A stretch of DNA of 64,000 bases from Thermanaerovibrio velox DSM 12556. Its GTDB lineage: Bacteria; Synergistota; Synergistia; Synergistales; Synergistaceae. Below the pieces are notes generated by a model, which saw only the letters and a list, made by a program, of their open reading frames with translations, ran no database searches and was not told the origin of the DNA. Positions 40,994 to 50,610 of the stretch are shown one piece after another. The stretch's first letter is position 1, and each line of letters opens with the position of its first letter. Position numbers and translations under genes: made by a program. Location of the stretch: NCBI RefSeq assembly GCF_000237825.1, contig NZ_CM001377.1:496001-560000 (forward strand), written 5' to 3'.

Positions 40994-41676
40994 GCAGCCG
41001 GATTCCCCTCCCGATGCCGGACATCGTGGAGGCCGTCCTTTTCGACTTTGACATGACCTTGGTGGACTCAAGCCGCGCGGTCACCGAGTGCCTCAACCTC
41101 TTGGCCCGGGACGAGGGGCTTGACCCTATAACTTTGGATGACCTGATGGGCACCATAGGCCTGCCCTTTGAGGAGTCCCTTCGCCGCCTTTTCGGCCGGT
41201 TCGACCCCTCTTGGCCGGTTAAGTACCGGGAGCGGTACCGGCTGAAGGAGCACTCCATGATCCGTCCCATCCCGGGGGCCCTGGATGCCCTGAGGGAGCT
41301 TAGGTCCCTAGGGCTCAAGATCGGCGTGGTGTCGAACCGGAACATGCTCTCCCTGGCGGCGGAGAGGCTGGGGGTGGCGGAGCTGGTGGACCTCATGGTG
41401 GGGCTTGAGGCGGGGCTTCCCCCTAAGCCGGAGCCCCACATGTTAAACCATACCCTCGAGGAACTCGGGGTGAGCCCCCAAAGGGCGGTCTACGCGGGGG
41501 ATACCCAGGCGGACGTGCTTTGTGCCCTCAAAGCCTCCGTTGCCCCCATAGGGGTGGCCACTGGTCCCCTCCGCAAGGAGGAGCTTAAAGCCCTTGGGGC
41601 TTCCGCGGCCCTCGAGTCCGTGGCGGAGATCCCGGCCCTCCTAAGGCCGATGGTGAAGGTTGCGCCAGCCCTCTAG
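40990..41676 (+). CDS. HAD-family hydrolase (phosphoglycolate phosphatase-like)
   Basis: A 228-residue HAD phosphatase with motif I LFDFDMTLVDSS, a helical C1 cap, motif II VVSNRNM, motif III Lys in PPKPEPHMLNHTLEELG, and motif IV VYAGDTQADVLCA. Gph (phosphoglycolate) or PpaX (pyrophosphate) are the closest types; the substrate is unclear. TTG 40990 overlaps the previous TGA with GGAGG nine bases upstream; ATG 41014 is another option. Confidence 0.85.
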   Translation: MSSRIPLPMPDIVEAVLFDFDMTLVDSSRAVTECLNLLARDEGLDPITLDDLMGTIGLPFEESLRRLFGRFDPSWPVKYRERYRLKEHSMIRPIPGALDALRELRSLGLKIGVVSNRNMLSLAAERLGVAELVDLMVGLEAGLPPKPEPHMLNHTLEELGVSPQRAVYAGDTQADVLCALKASVAPIGVATGPLRKEELKALGASAALESVAEIPALLRPMVKVAPAL

Positions 41677-42577
41677 ACCCAAAGGCCCCGGCAGGGTCCT
41701 CTACTTGGGGGCCCTCATAGTCATATCGGTCCTGTGGGTCCTGGGCTACATGAGCTACGTGGACCACCACCGCCGGACCAACCCAAGGATAACCTGGGGG
41801 GTCCCATGGACCGAGTGGTACCTCCTGCCCTCCAAGGGGGCCTTAATATGGGAGGAGCGGCTCATCCGGTCCCCCTACGCCGGGCCCGTGACCTACCCAA
41901 GGGGTGAGGGCCCTATCAAGGTCCCTGCCGGGGCGGTGGTGGCCACCGTGAACGGAGTGCCGGTGAAGACGCCGGTTCAGGGGATCTTCACCGCCCGGCT
42001 GGACCAAATGGAGGGGAAGTGGCGGTACCAGTACCTTTGGGATAATCGGGACAATCTGCCGGCCCCGCCGCCTCCAAAACCGCCCAAACGGTCCGCCTCC
42101 CCCGGGGAGCCCATAGGCAAGGTGGTGGAGCAGCCCCAGGAGATCCGGTTCCTGGGGTACGTGGACATGGTGGGCACGGTTCCCCAGGCGTTAAAGGAGA
42201 GACGGCTCCCGGTCCGAAAGGACCGTTTCGACATGAACCTCTTCGGCGAGGTCCGGTTCTACGAGGTGATGGGCCCCAAGGCGCTGGTCTACATGGACCT
42301 GCCCTGGGTGACCGAGGATATAATAACCCAAAGGACGTTGAACATCCTGGTGGAGGCGGGGCGCTTCGACGGGGTGGCGGTGCCGGAGTCATCGGTGGTG
42401 CAACGGAACGGTTCCTACGGCGTCTACGTGGTGCGTGGAAACGTGGCCAGCTTCAGGCCCGTGGAGGGCCGGCCGGTGGGCTCCCAGCGCTTTCTGGTGA
42501 CCAAGGGGCTTGCCATGGGGGAAGCGGTGATCGTGGACGGCCGATTGGCCAGGGAGGGAAGGGTGCAGCTGTGGTAA
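41660..42577 (+). CDS. HlyD-like single-span membrane protein
   Basis: Encodes 305 residues: a short cytoplasmic N-terminus, one span at about residues 13-32 (VLYLGALIVISVLWVLGYMS), then an extracytoplasmic part. PYAGPVTYPRGEGPIKVPAG and GAVVATVNGVPVKTPVQGIF look like a broken biotinyl-lipoyl (HlyD-type) domain, with a Pro-rich insert (PAPPPPKPPKRSAS) and a beta-rich C-terminal domain. Similar proteins lie next to yggS/divIVA in several Firmicutes; their role is unknown and no efflux pump is adjacent. The TTG start overlaps the HAD gene by 17 bases. Confidence 0.7.
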   Translation: MRQPSRPKGPGRVLYLGALIVISVLWVLGYMSYVDHHRRTNPRITWGVPWTEWYLLPSKGALIWEERLIRSPYAGPVTYPRGEGPIKVPAGAVVATVNGVPVKTPVQGIFTARLDQMEGKWRYQYLWDNRDNLPAPPPPKPPKRSASPGEPIGKVVEQPQEIRFLGYVDMVGTVPQALKERRLPVRKDRFDMNLFGEVRFYEVMGPKALVYMDLPWVTEDIITQRTLNILVEAGRFDGVAVPESSVVQRNGSYGVYVVRGNVASFRPVEGRPVGSQRFLVTKGLAMGEAVIVDGRLAREGRVQLW

Positions 42578-43293
42578 ACGATTACTCTCATTTAAAGGAT
42601 AACCTGAGGAGGGCCCTGGACGCCATAGGAGAGGCGGCGTCCCAAGCCCACAGGGACCCATCGGAGGTCCGGGTGGTGGCGGTGACTAAGAACCACCCCC
42701 CGGAGGCGGTGAGGGCGGCGTTCCAGGCGGGCATATCCCTCATAGGAGAGAACCGGGTTCAGGAGGCGTTGGCCAAGAGGGGTGAGCTCGAGGACCTTGA
42801 CGTCACCTGGCTCATGATCGGGCACCTTCAGCGGAACAAGGTGCGAAAGGCGCTCGAGGTCTTTCATCAGGTTCACAGCCTGGACAGCATGGAGCTGGCG
42901 CTCGCCTTGAACCGGGTACTTTCCGAGGGGGCCGGGGAGGGGAGGAGGCCGCCCTTGCCGGTGCTCCTTGAGGTCAACGTGTCCGGCGAGGCCGCCAAGC
43001 ACGGGGTCATGCCCCAGGGGGCGCTGCAGCTTGCGGAGACGGTGCTGGAGAGGTGTCCCATGCTGGACCTCAAGGGGCTTATGTGCGTGGGGCCCCTCAC
43101 GGAGGACGAGAGGGAGATCCGCTCCGCCTTCGCCTCCCTGCGGGAGATCCGGGACCGTTTGGAGGAGAGGCTTCTAATAGAGCTCCCGGAGCTCTCCATG
43201 GGCATGAGCTCCGATTTTCACCTGGCGGTAATGGAGGGCAGCACCATGGTGAGACTTGGTACTTGCCTTTTTGGCCCCCGGGGGGTATTTTAA
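42571..43293 (+). CDS. YggS/PLPBP pyridoxal-phosphate homeostasis protein
   Basis: A 240-residue fold-type III PLP-binding protein. The PLP Lys is in VRVVAVTKNHPPEAVRAA, and IGENRVQEALAKRG, TWLMIGHLQRNKVRKAL and MGMSSDFHLAVMEGSTMVRL are strongly conserved. These proteins keep PLP levels balanced and have no known enzymatic activity. GTG 42571 overlaps the previous stop. The family often lies just before sepF/divIVA in Gram-positive bacteria, as it does before divIVA here. Confidence 0.92.
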   Translation: MVNDYSHLKDNLRRALDAIGEAASQAHRDPSEVRVVAVTKNHPPEAVRAAFQAGISLIGENRVQEALAKRGELEDLDVTWLMIGHLQRNKVRKALEVFHQVHSLDSMELALALNRVLSEGAGEGRRPPLPVLLEVNVSGEAAKHGVMPQGALQLAETVLERCPMLDLKGLMCVGPLTEDEREIRSAFASLREIRDRLEERLLIELPELSMGMSSDFHLAVMEGSTMVRLGTCLFGPRGVF

Positions 43294-43303
43294 AATCTAG
43301 ATT

Positions 43304-43320
43304 GTGTATATATAATATAA
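43304..43320 (+). promoter_or_regulatory. Probable divIVA -10 region
   Basis: TATAAT at 43311-43316 in an AT-rich stretch preceded by TGTG. The -35 region is poor, so an extended -10 promoter is likely. It lies about 90 bases before divIVA. Confidence 0.45.
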
Positions 43321-43407
43321 GGCCATAAACTCTTGTTCCCCCGCTAGACGGAGGATGAAGAGCTGTGATGGCGGCGGCAACGGCAGAAAGGGGAAGGAGG
43401 GATGAGT

Positions 43408-44223
43408 ATGGGTAATTTGATAACGCCCTTGGATGTGGTGAACCAGTCCTTCAAGAGGGGTTTGAGGGGCTATGACGTGGAGGAGGTCGACGACTTCCTG
43501 GATCAGGTGGCGGAGAGCCTTCAGGCCTACATCCAGCGGAACAACGAGCTGGAGAGGGAGCTGGAGAACCTGAAGGAGCAGGCCGAGGAGTTCAAGAGCC
43601 TTAAGGAGTCTCTGAACGAGACGTTGCTGCTGGCCCAGAAGAGCGCGGAGGAGCGGGTGAAGACCGCCAACGAGCAGGCGGAGGAGAGGGTCAGGGCCGC
43701 CATGGAGCAGGCGGACGCCATACTCCGGGAGGCCAAGCTGAAGGCGGATCGCATAGTGGGTGACGCGGAGGTCGAGGCTGCGGCTCTCCGCCGGGAGCTT
43801 AACCGTCTTACCCAGATGAGATGCCAGTGCGTGGCGGAGTTCCGGGCCATGCTCTCTAAGTTCGACATGATGATCCGGGAGGAGGCCCCGGTGAGCGGGG
43901 AGCCCCAGGCCGGTACGGTCCAGCAGGGCTGGCAGACCCAGACGATCCAGCAGCCGGATCCGGTTCAGCAGTGGGAGGCCCAGACGGTCAAGGGAAACGA
44001 CCCGACCCCCCAGACCCCTCCTCAGCCCCAGCAGCCGGAGCAGCAGATCAGGATAGAGACGCCCAAGCATGATGTCTACGATCCCCCTAAGGCGTTGGAT
44101 CCCCAGGAGCTCGCCCAGTTGGTCTCGAGGAAGTCCTACTCCGGCTCCGGCAAGGGAGGGCCGAACCCCATATCCCTTTCCGTGGAGGAGCCTACCCTTA
44201 AGATCACCAGCGATCTTGGGTAG
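43408..44223 (+). CDS. divIVA: DivIVA domain protein
   Basis: Encodes 271 residues. The membrane-binding N-terminus of DivIVA is clear (LITPLDVVNQSFKRGLRGYD followed by VEEVDDFLDQVAESLQAYI), then a long coiled coil to about residue 140, and a Gln/Pro-rich tail that may be disordered. DivIVA senses curved membrane and organises cell poles and division, mostly in Gram-positive bacteria; in this diderm context its role may be at septa. ATG 43408 has GGAGG at good spacing; ATG 43402 is possible. It follows yggS, as in Firmicutes. Confidence 0.9.
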   Translation: MGNLITPLDVVNQSFKRGLRGYDVEEVDDFLDQVAESLQAYIQRNNELERELENLKEQAEEFKSLKESLNETLLLAQKSAEERVKTANEQAEERVRAAMEQADAILREAKLKADRIVGDAEVEAAALRRELNRLTQMRCQCVAEFRAMLSKFDMMIREEAPVSGEPQAGTVQQGWQTQTIQQPDPVQQWEAQTVKGNDPTPQTPPQPQQPEQQIRIETPKHDVYDPPKALDPQELAQLVSRKSYSGSGKGGPNPISLSVEEPTLKITSDLG

Positions 44224-44234
44224 AACGATGGGGC

Positions 44235-46256
44235 ATGGGTTCTTTGCTCCAACGGCTGCTTTATGATATCCCTGTAAGGGGCTTGGGACCTAAGCGGTCC
44301 AGGGCATTGAACGAGGGGGGCGTCCTCACCGTGAGGGACGCCCTCTTCCTTTTGCCACGCCGCTACGAGGACCTGCGCCGTCCCTTGGACCCCTGTGAGG
44401 CCCTGCCACGCCGCCGCTGCCTCGTCCGGGGCACCGTGGGCCCCCTCTCCATGACCAGGGGCCCCAAGGAGGGCATCCGGTTCAGCCTGGTATCCCCAAG
44501 GGGTTCCATATCCGTGTTCTGCTTCCATGTGAAGAGACTTCCCTTCCGCGAAGGGGACCAGGTCATGCTCCTAGGTCCCGTGGGGGAGTTCAACCAAAGG
44601 CCGGTGATGGTGAACCCCAAGCTGGTCCCCCCGGGTTCCCCGGAACTGGGGCGCATAGCGCCGGTCTACCCCTCATCCAAAGCCCTGCCCTCGTGGTTCT
44701 TAAAGGGCCTCATAAGAGAGCTGCTGGAGATTCTGGAGCGTTCCCCCATCGAGGATCCCCTGCCGGGTCCGGTCAGGGAGATGAGGTCCCTCATGGGGTT
44801 TAACCAGGCCCTTAGGGAGATCCACTGGCCCTCCTCGGAGGCCTCTTGGGCGGCCGCCCGGCGGCGTCTCGTGTATCACGAGCTCTTCTTCCTTCAGGCG
44901 GCCTTCGCGCTGAGAAGGCACAATAGATCACTGCGAGGTGGGCGGGGGACGTTGCAGACCAGCCCCCCGGCGGCGGGACGTTTCCCCCCTGACCCCGTGG
45001 GGTCCTACTCCCGGAACCTGCCGTTCAGACCCACTCCCTCGCAGGAGGATTGCATGGTCCGGATACTAAGGGCCTTCGAGTCCGGCCCCTTCGACCTGCT
45101 CCTTCAGGGGGACGTGGGGTCCGGCAAGACCGCGGTGGCCCTTTTCGCCGGCTACCTCTGCCTTATGAGGGGCCGCAGCGCCCTTTTCATATCCCCCACG
45201 GAGATACTGGCCAAACAGACCTTCAAGGTCGCCTCCTCGGTCCTTAAGGGTTTTGATGTGCACCTTGTGACCTCATCGGAGAGGACCCTTGAGGGGGATG
45301 GGCTTCCCCTCGACCGGCCTGCCCTTCTGGTGGGCACCACGGCGCTCCTTCACCTGAAGGGGCTTGAGTCCCTGGGGCATCGGTTGGTCATAGTGGACGA
45401 GCAGCAGCGCTTCGGGGTTGCCCAGCGGGCGGTATTGGCAAGGGGCGGGGACGTGAGCCTGTTGATGGTGAGCGCCACCCCGATACCTAGGACCATGGCC
45501 TTGGGGCTCTACGGGGACCTGGACGTGGTGACCCTTGAGAGCCCTCCCCCTGGTAGGGGGGAGGTGCGCACCGCGGCGCTTCCCGCGGAGGGCCTCATGG
45601 ATGCCCTTCGTGCGGTGGAGAGGGACTTAAGGTCCGGGGGAAAGGCCTTTTGGGTATGTCCCGCGGTGAGCTGCGGCCCTGCCTCCGCGGAGGAGCGGTT
45701 CGGCTGGCTCAAAAGGCGCATCCCCTGGGCCAGTCCTGCAATGGTGCATGGCAGGATGAGCCCCGCGGAGAAGGACGCGGCGGTGACGTCCTTCCGGGAG
45801 GGGAGATCGTCCCTTTTGGTGGGCACCACGGTTTTGGAGGTGGGCATAGACGTTCCCGACGCCACGGTGATGGTGGTGGAGGGGGCGGACATGATGGGCT
45901 TAAGCCAGCTGCACCAGCTTCGGGGGAGGGTTGGCCGGGGTAACAGGGACGGCCTTTGCGTCCTCCTGTGTTCCTCCCGAGAGGTCCCCGAACGCATAAG
46001 GGCCCTTGAGCGGGTGCGGAGCGGGTTTGAGGTGGCGGAGCTGGACCTTCGGGAGAGGGGGAGCGGGACGTTTCACAGTACCGCCCAGCACGGGGACCCG
46101 GGGCTCAGGGTTGCGGACCTCCGGAGGGACCTTGGGCTCCTGGAGATGGCGAGGGAGGATGCCAGGGGTTGGGTCGTGCGTGGTGATGTGGAGGGGCTTT
46201 TGGAGGAGCTGGAGGGGTTGTTCCCCGGGTTCATCGGTCTTATTGACGGGGGCTGA
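44235..46256 (+). CDS. recG: ATP-dependent DNA helicase RecG
   Basis: Reverses stalled replication forks and branch-migrates Holliday junctions. Encodes 673 residues: N-terminal wedge OB domain (residues about 15-150), then helicase motifs LLQGDVGSGKTAVALFAGY (Walker A), VDEQQRFGVAQRA (DEQQ box), VSATPIPRTMALGLYGD, and the C-terminal MMGLSQLHQLRGRVGRG (motif VI). All usual RecG segments are present and length is normal. It starts 11 bases after divIVA. Confidence 0.95.
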   Translation: MGSLLQRLLYDIPVRGLGPKRSRALNEGGVLTVRDALFLLPRRYEDLRRPLDPCEALPRRRCLVRGTVGPLSMTRGPKEGIRFSLVSPRGSISVFCFHVKRLPFREGDQVMLLGPVGEFNQRPVMVNPKLVPPGSPELGRIAPVYPSSKALPSWFLKGLIRELLEILERSPIEDPLPGPVREMRSLMGFNQALREIHWPSSEASWAAARRRLVYHELFFLQAAFALRRHNRSLRGGRGTLQTSPPAAGRFPPDPVGSYSRNLPFRPTPSQEDCMVRILRAFESGPFDLLLQGDVGSGKTAVALFAGYLCLMRGRSALFISPTEILAKQTFKVASSVLKGFDVHLVTSSERTLEGDGLPLDRPALLVGTTALLHLKGLESLGHRLVIVDEQQRFGVAQRAVLARGGDVSLLMVSATPIPRTMALGLYGDLDVVTLESPPPGRGEVRTAALPAEGLMDALRAVERDLRSGGKAFWVCPAVSCGPASAEERFGWLKRRIPWASPAMVHGRMSPAEKDAAVTSFREGRSSLLVGTTVLEVGIDVPDATVMVVEGADMMGLSQLHQLRGRVGRGNRDGLCVLLCSSREVPERIRALERVRSGFEVAELDLRERGSGTFHSTAQHGDPGLRVADLRRDLGLLEMAREDARGWVVRGDVEGLLEELEGLFPGFIGLIDGG

Positions 46257-46280
46257 TTACCCCGTCCGCCCGTGTCGTTA

Positions 46281-46286
46281 TATAAT
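46281..46286 (+). promoter_or_regulatory. Probable rny -10 element
   Basis: TATAAT at 46281-46286, 84 bases before the rny start. A TTACCC 18 bases upstream is a weak -35 candidate. Confidence 0.4.
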
Positions 46287-46369
46287 AGATGTCGATAAAG
46301 CCCGTGGGGGCTGAATTTTTAAATAAGCGTTATGGATTGGACCTTGACAACTGAACAGGGGGGAAGGAG

Positions 46370-47899
46370 ATGTCGTTTTTGATGATGGCGGCCGGTGCCG
46401 CCATAGGCGCCGTGGTGGTCTTCGTCCTCATCCGCCAGCTGGACGCCAGGAGGAACAGGGATGCCATAAGCGAGGCGGAGAGGGTGCTCAAGGAGGCCGC
46501 CGCTTCCGCGGAGCGTTCAAAGCGGGAGATGCTCACCGAGGCCAAGGAGGAGATACTGCGTTTAAGGCAGGAGGTTGAGCGGGAGACCAAGGAGCGCCGG
46601 AGCGAGCTTCAGAGGGCGGAGCGCCGGCTTGAGCAGAAGGAGGAGAGCCTGGACCGTCGGCTTGAGGCCCTTTCCAGGAGGGAGGAGGAGCTTAAGGCCC
46701 GGCAGATGGAGATTGAAGAGCGCATGGAGCTCCTGACCGAGCGGGAGAATCAGATATCCGCCAAGCTGGAAGAGGTGGCGGGTTTGAGCCGTGAGGAGGC
46801 CCGGGATATACTTCTCCGCAAGGTGGAGCAGGAGGCGGCCCATGTGATAGGGCTTCGCCTCAAGGAGTTGGAGGAGAAGGCCCGCCGCGAGGCGGACAGG
46901 AAGGCCAGGGAGATAATCGCCACCGCCATACAGCGGTGCAGTGCGGATCACACGTCGGAGGTGGCGGTGAGCGTGGTGCCGCTCCCGTCCGACGAGATGA
47001 AGGGGAGGATTATAGGCCGGGAGGGGCGCAACATTCGGACGTTTGAGACCCTCACCGGTGTGGATCTCATAGTGGACGATACACCTGAGGCGGTGACCAT
47101 AAGCTGCTTCGACCCGGTTCGCCGGGAGGTGGCCAGGCTGGCCCTGGAGCGGCTGGTGGCGGATGGCCGCATACATCCCGCCCGAATAGAGGAGATCATC
47201 GATAAGTCCCAGAGGGACGTGGAGGAGGAGATCGTGGAGGCCGGCGAGGGTGCCCTTTTGGAGACGGGCATCAAGGCCATGCACCCCGAGCTGGTCAAGG
47301 TGCTGGGGCAGCTGAAGTTCCGGTTCAGCTACGGCCAGAACGCCCTTCAGCACAGCCTTGAGGTGGCGTATCTGGCGGGCATCATGGCGTCGGAGCTTGG
47401 GCTCGACGAGTCCCTGGCCCGCAGGGCGGGGTTGCTCCACGACATAGGCAAGGCGGTGGATCATCAGGTTGAGGGGCCCCATGCCAAGATCGGAGCGGAC
47501 CTGGCACGGCGCTACGGGGAGCTGCCGGAGGTGGTGAACGCCATAGGGTCCCATCATGAGGATGAGGAGCCCCAGACGATATACGCCATCCTGGTGGCCG
47601 CGGCGGACGCGGTGAGCGCCGCGAGGCCCGGGGCCCGGCGTGAGAGCCTGGATGCCTACGTGAAGCGCCTGGAGAAGCTGGAGTCCCTTGCCAAGGAGTT
47701 CTCCGGGGTGAGCAAGGCCTTCGCCATCCAGGCGGGTCGGGAGGTCCGGGTGGCGGTGCTGCCCCAGGTGACCGACGACGGGGCCATGCAGAAGCTGGCC
47801 TATGACATCGCCCGGAAGATCGAGCAGGAGATGAAGTACCCGGGTCAGATAAAGGTTACCCTCATAAGGGAGACCAGGGCGGTGGAGTACGCCAAATGA
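46370..47899 (+). CDS. rny: Ribonuclease Y
   Basis: Membrane-anchored endoribonuclease that starts mRNA decay in many bacteria. Encodes 509 residues: N-terminal span ([18 protein letters not shown]), long charged coiled coil (about 30-190), KH domain ([20 protein letters not shown]), and HD domain with [14 protein letters not shown] and [22 protein letters not shown] precedes the ATG. Overlap with the ymdB ATG (ATGA) matches the B. subtilis rny-ymdB pairing. Confidence 0.95.
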   Translation: MSFLMMAAGAAIGAVVVFVLIRQLDARRNRDAISEAERVLKEAAASAERSKREMLTEAKEEILRLRQEVERETKERRSELQRAERRLEQKEESLDRRLEALSRREEELKARQMEIEERMELLTERENQISAKLEEVAGLSREEARDILLRKVEQEAAHVIGLRLKELEEKARREADRKAREIIATAIQRCSADHTSEVAVSVVPLPSDEMKGRIIGREGRNIRTFETLTGVDLIVDDTPEAVTISCFDPVRREVARLALERLVADGRIHPARIEEIIDKSQRDVEEEIVEAGEGALLETGIKAMHPELVKVLGQLKFRFSYGQNALQHSLEVAYLAGIMASELGLDESLARRAGLLHDIGKAVDHQVEGPHAKIGADLARRYGELPEVVNAIGSHHEDEEPQTIYAILVAAADAVSAARPGARRESLDAYVKRLEKLESLAKEFSGVSKAFAIQAGREVRVAVLPQVTDDGAMQKLAYDIARKIEQEMKYPGQIKVTLIRETRAVEYAK

Positions 47900-48714
47900 G
47901 CGTTGACGCCATGAGGGTCCTCTTCGTGGGGGACGTGATGGGCAAGCCGGGCCGAAGGGCCCTTGCCATGGCGCTCCCGGGGCTTCGGTGCTCCATGGGG
48001 CCCTTTGATTTCGTGGTGGTCAACGGGGAGAACGCCGCCGCGGGGTTCGGAATCACCAGGTCGGTGGCGGAGGAGCTCTTCAGGTCCGGGGTGGACGTGA
48101 TAACCGGAGGCAACCACAGCTTCGACAAGAGGGAGGCCTTGGAGTTGATGGAGGAGGACCCTCGGATACTGCGTCCCGCCAACTATCCGCCGGGGGTGCC
48201 GGGACGGGGCAGCGGGGTTTTCGCCAAGGGGCCCATGAGGCTGGGGGTGGTGAACCTCCAGGGGAGGGCCATGCAGCATCCCATAGACTGTCCGTTTCGA
48301 AGGGCCCTTGAGGAGGTAGAAGCGCTGGGTGAACGGTGTGTCTTGGTGGACTTCCACGCGGAGGCCACCAGCGAGAAGAGGGCCCTGGGGCTCTTCCTCG
48401 ACGGCCGGGTTTCGGCGGTCATAGGGACCCACACCCATGTGCAGACCGCCGATGAGGATCTCTTGCCGAGGGGGACCGCCTACATAACCGACGCGGGGAT
48501 GACCGGCGGTTCCGGGGGCATAATAGGCATGACCTATCAGTCGGTGATCCCGAGGTTTCTCATGGGGACGCCGAGCAAGTTCGAGGTGTGCCAGGATGAC
48601 CTTCGTTTCTGCGGGGTGGTGGTGGATATATGCCCCGAGACCGGGCTTGCCCTCCAGATAGAGCGGGTTATGATGAGGCTCCCCATCCCCTCGGGAGCGG
48701 AGGGTTCACCTTGA
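47896..48714 (+). CDS. ymdB: YmdB-family metallophosphoesterase
   Basis: Encodes 272 residues of the TIGR00282/YmdB type, a di-metal phosphodiesterase with activity on cyclic nucleotides in B. subtilis, affecting biofilm and motility choices. Metal-binding motifs are [56 protein letters not shown] and [12 protein letters not shown]. The start codon overlaps rny. A large terminator follows. Confidence 0.93.
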   Translation: MSVDAMRVLFVGDVMGKPGRRALAMALPGLRCSMGPFDFVVVNGENAAAGFGITRSVAEELFRSGVDVITGGNHSFDKREALELMEEDPRILRPANYPPGVPGRGSGVFAKGPMRLGVVNLQGRAMQHPIDCPFRRALEEVEALGERCVLVDFHAEATSEKRALGLFLDGRVSAVIGTHTHVQTADEDLLPRGTAYITDAGMTGGSGGIIGMTYQSVIPRFLMGTPSKFEVCQDDLRFCGVVVDICPETGLALQIERVMMRLPIPSGAEGSP

Positions 48715-48750
48715 GGTAAGGGCTGGGCGTTTCGGAGCTTGAATGAAACA

Positions 48751-48808
48751 GGGGGTCCGCATGCCGGGAGTTTTGAACTTCCCGGGTGCGGGCCCCCTTT
48801 TATTTCTG
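48751..48808 (+). terminator. Rho-independent terminator after ymdB
   Basis: Long interrupted stem: GGGGG-CCGCA-CCGGGA pairs with TCCCGG-TGCGG-CCCCC around a roughly ten-base loop, followed by TTTTATTT. Confidence 0.92.
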
Positions 48809-49066
48809 GTTTTAATTTGCTTTTTACTATTTTTGTTTCCTTGGACTTTGACATGTAGATATCTAACTTGACAAAAGCGGGGACTTTGGTTTTATTTATT
48901 CCAACCCGATGGGTTAGACTTTTCTTGAAGGTTCTTGTTGATGTATTTTACGGGAAGGGGGTGGTTGTGGGGGGATACGAATTGATTATATAGGTTTTAT
49001 TGGCAATTAGCATTTCTTTTTTTAGTAAGTTCCGTTGTTTTCATATGAAGAAGAGGGGTGATTTGG
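48809..49066 (+). promoter_or_regulatory. AT-rich leader of the first NSS transporter, with promoter
   Basis: About 260 bases without a gene, much more AT-rich than the surroundings. A consensus TTGACA at 48868-48873 is followed 17 bases later by TTTATT (48891-48896). This leaves a leader of about 165 bases before the start codon. No known riboswitch signature is recognised. GAGGGGTGAT (49051-49060) is the ribosome binding site. Confidence 0.55.
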
Positions 49067-50404
49067 TTGTCTACCAACGATCGTGAGCAGTGGGGTAGCC
49101 GCTTGGGTTTCATCATGGCGGCGGCGGGTTCTGCGGTTGGTCTTGGTAACATCTGGAGGTTCCCGTACGTCACGGGGATGAATGGTGGGGGCGCCTTCGT
49201 TCTGATATACCTTCTCATAGTGTTCACCATAGGAGCTTCGGTCATGTTGGCGGAGATGGCCATAGGCCGGGGTGCGGGTCTCAACGCGGTGGGCTCCTTC
49301 AAGAAGCTGCGCGGCGGCGCGTGGCCGCTGGTGGGATGGATGGGCGTCATCGCGGGCTTCATAATCCTCTCCTTCTACGGCGTTGTGGCGGGTTGGACCA
49401 TAGCCTACATGATCAAGTCCTTTACGGGCCTCATGGAGGTAGCCGCCCAGGGCAAGGCGGGGGATGCCTTCGGGGCCTTCGTTTCCAACCCCACCCAGGT
49501 GATCCTGTACCAGGCGATATTCATGCTGGGCACCATATGGATCGTCTTCAGGGGCATCGGTGAGGGGATTGAGAAGTACTGCAAGGTCATGATGCCCGCC
49601 CTGTTCCTTTTGCTATTGGTTCTGATCGTCCGGGCGGTCACCCTTGACGGGGCCATGAAGGGCCTTGAGTTCTACCTCAAGCCGGACTTCAGCAAGGTGA
49701 CCGGCAAGACCATATTGGACGCCCTGGGGCAGGGCTTCTTCTCCCTTTCCTTGGGCATGGGCTGCATGATCACCTACGGCAGCTACCTGAGCAAGGATGA
49801 GGCCTTGCCATCCGCCGCCTTCACCGTCACCTTCCTCGATACCATGGTGGCCTTCCTCGCCGGTTTTGCCATATTCCCCGCGGTTTTCGCCTTCAACATG
49901 GAGCCCGCCGCGGGACCGGGACTTACCTTCATAACCCTGCCCTCGGTGTTCTCCAAGATGCCGATGGGTGCTTTCTTCTCCTTCGTGTTCTTCCTGCTGC
50001 TCTTCTTCGCCGCCATAACCTCGTCGGTGTCGCTCCTCGAGGTCTGCGTGGCCTACTTCAAGGACGAGCTGGGATGGGATCGGGCGAAGGCCTCCTGGAT
50101 CCTGGGGCTTTTGATATTCCTCCTGGGCATTCCCTCCGCCCTGTCCCTCGGGGGCCACTTCCCCAAGGTTCTGGGCAAGGACTTCCTGGACCTCATGGAC
50201 TACCTGTCCAGCAACGTGCTCCTTCCCTTGGGCGGCATATTCATATCCATCTTCGCCGGATGGATATGGCTGGACGGCGCCAGGGCGGAGGCCACCAGCA
50301 ACGGCCGGGTGCAGTTCGCTTTCGAGACCGCTTGGGTCTGGATCTGCCGGGTGGTTGCTCCCCTTGCGGTGGCCATCATCTTCATAAAGGGGGTCAAGGG
50401 CTAG
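49067..50404 (+). CDS. Sodium:neurotransmitter symporter family transporter (copy 1)
   Basis: Encodes 445 residues of the NSS/SNF family, sodium-coupled amino-acid importers of the inner membrane. The TM1 hallmark is IMAAAGSAVGLGNIWRFPYV; GGGAFVLIYLLIVFTIGASV and ITSSVSLLEVCVAYFKDEL are further conserved parts. The length suggests an 11-span variant like MhsT rather than the 12 spans of LeuT. TTG 49067 (MSTNDREQW) has GAGGGGTGAT six bases upstream and lines up with the start of the second copy. The substrate is unknown, probably an amino acid. A terminator follows. Confidence 0.9.
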   Translation: MSTNDREQWGSRLGFIMAAAGSAVGLGNIWRFPYVTGMNGGGAFVLIYLLIVFTIGASVMLAEMAIGRGAGLNAVGSFKKLRGGAWPLVGWMGVIAGFIILSFYGVVAGWTIAYMIKSFTGLMEVAAQGKAGDAFGAFVSNPTQVILYQAIFMLGTIWIVFRGIGEGIEKYCKVMMPALFLLLLVLIVRAVTLDGAMKGLEFYLKPDFSKVTGKTILDALGQGFFSLSLGMGCMITYGSYLSKDEALPSAAFTVTFLDTMVAFLAGFAIFPAVFAFNMEPAAGPGLTFITLPSVFSKMPMGAFFSFVFFLLLFFAAITSSVSLLEVCVAYFKDELGWDRAKASWILGLLIFLLGIPSALSLGGHFPKVLGKDFLDLMDYLSSNVLLPLGGIFISIFAGWIWLDGARAEATSNGRVQFAFETAWVWICRVVAPLAVAIIFIKGVKG

Positions 50405-50458
50405 GGGAGGTCATTGCCCCTGGAGCTCCGGGATCGCGGGTTAAAGACCTAGGAAGTC

Positions 50459-50482
50459 GGGGGGCCTCGGCCCCCCTTTTTT
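50459..50482 (+). terminator. Terminator after NSS copy 1
   Basis: Stem GGGGGGC / GCCCCCC with a CTCG loop, followed by TTTTTT. Confidence 0.88.
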
Positions 50483-50518
50483 CCTGCTGTCCCTGGGATT
50501 AACTTGCCGTTGGATGCC

Positions 50519-50545
50519 TGGGGGATTAATCTATCTAACCCCCTA
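50519..50545. repeat. Inverted repeat upstream of the 50611 gene
   Basis: GGGGGATTA and TAACCCCC flank ATCTATC in the intergenic region. It could be an operator; a TAATAT -10-like element follows 20 bases later. Confidence 0.3.
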
Positions 50546-50610
50546 CCCCGGGTCTTGGAATGTGCTAATATCTTGCGAGGTACCAGATGACCATGGGAGG
50601 AGATGTTTAG

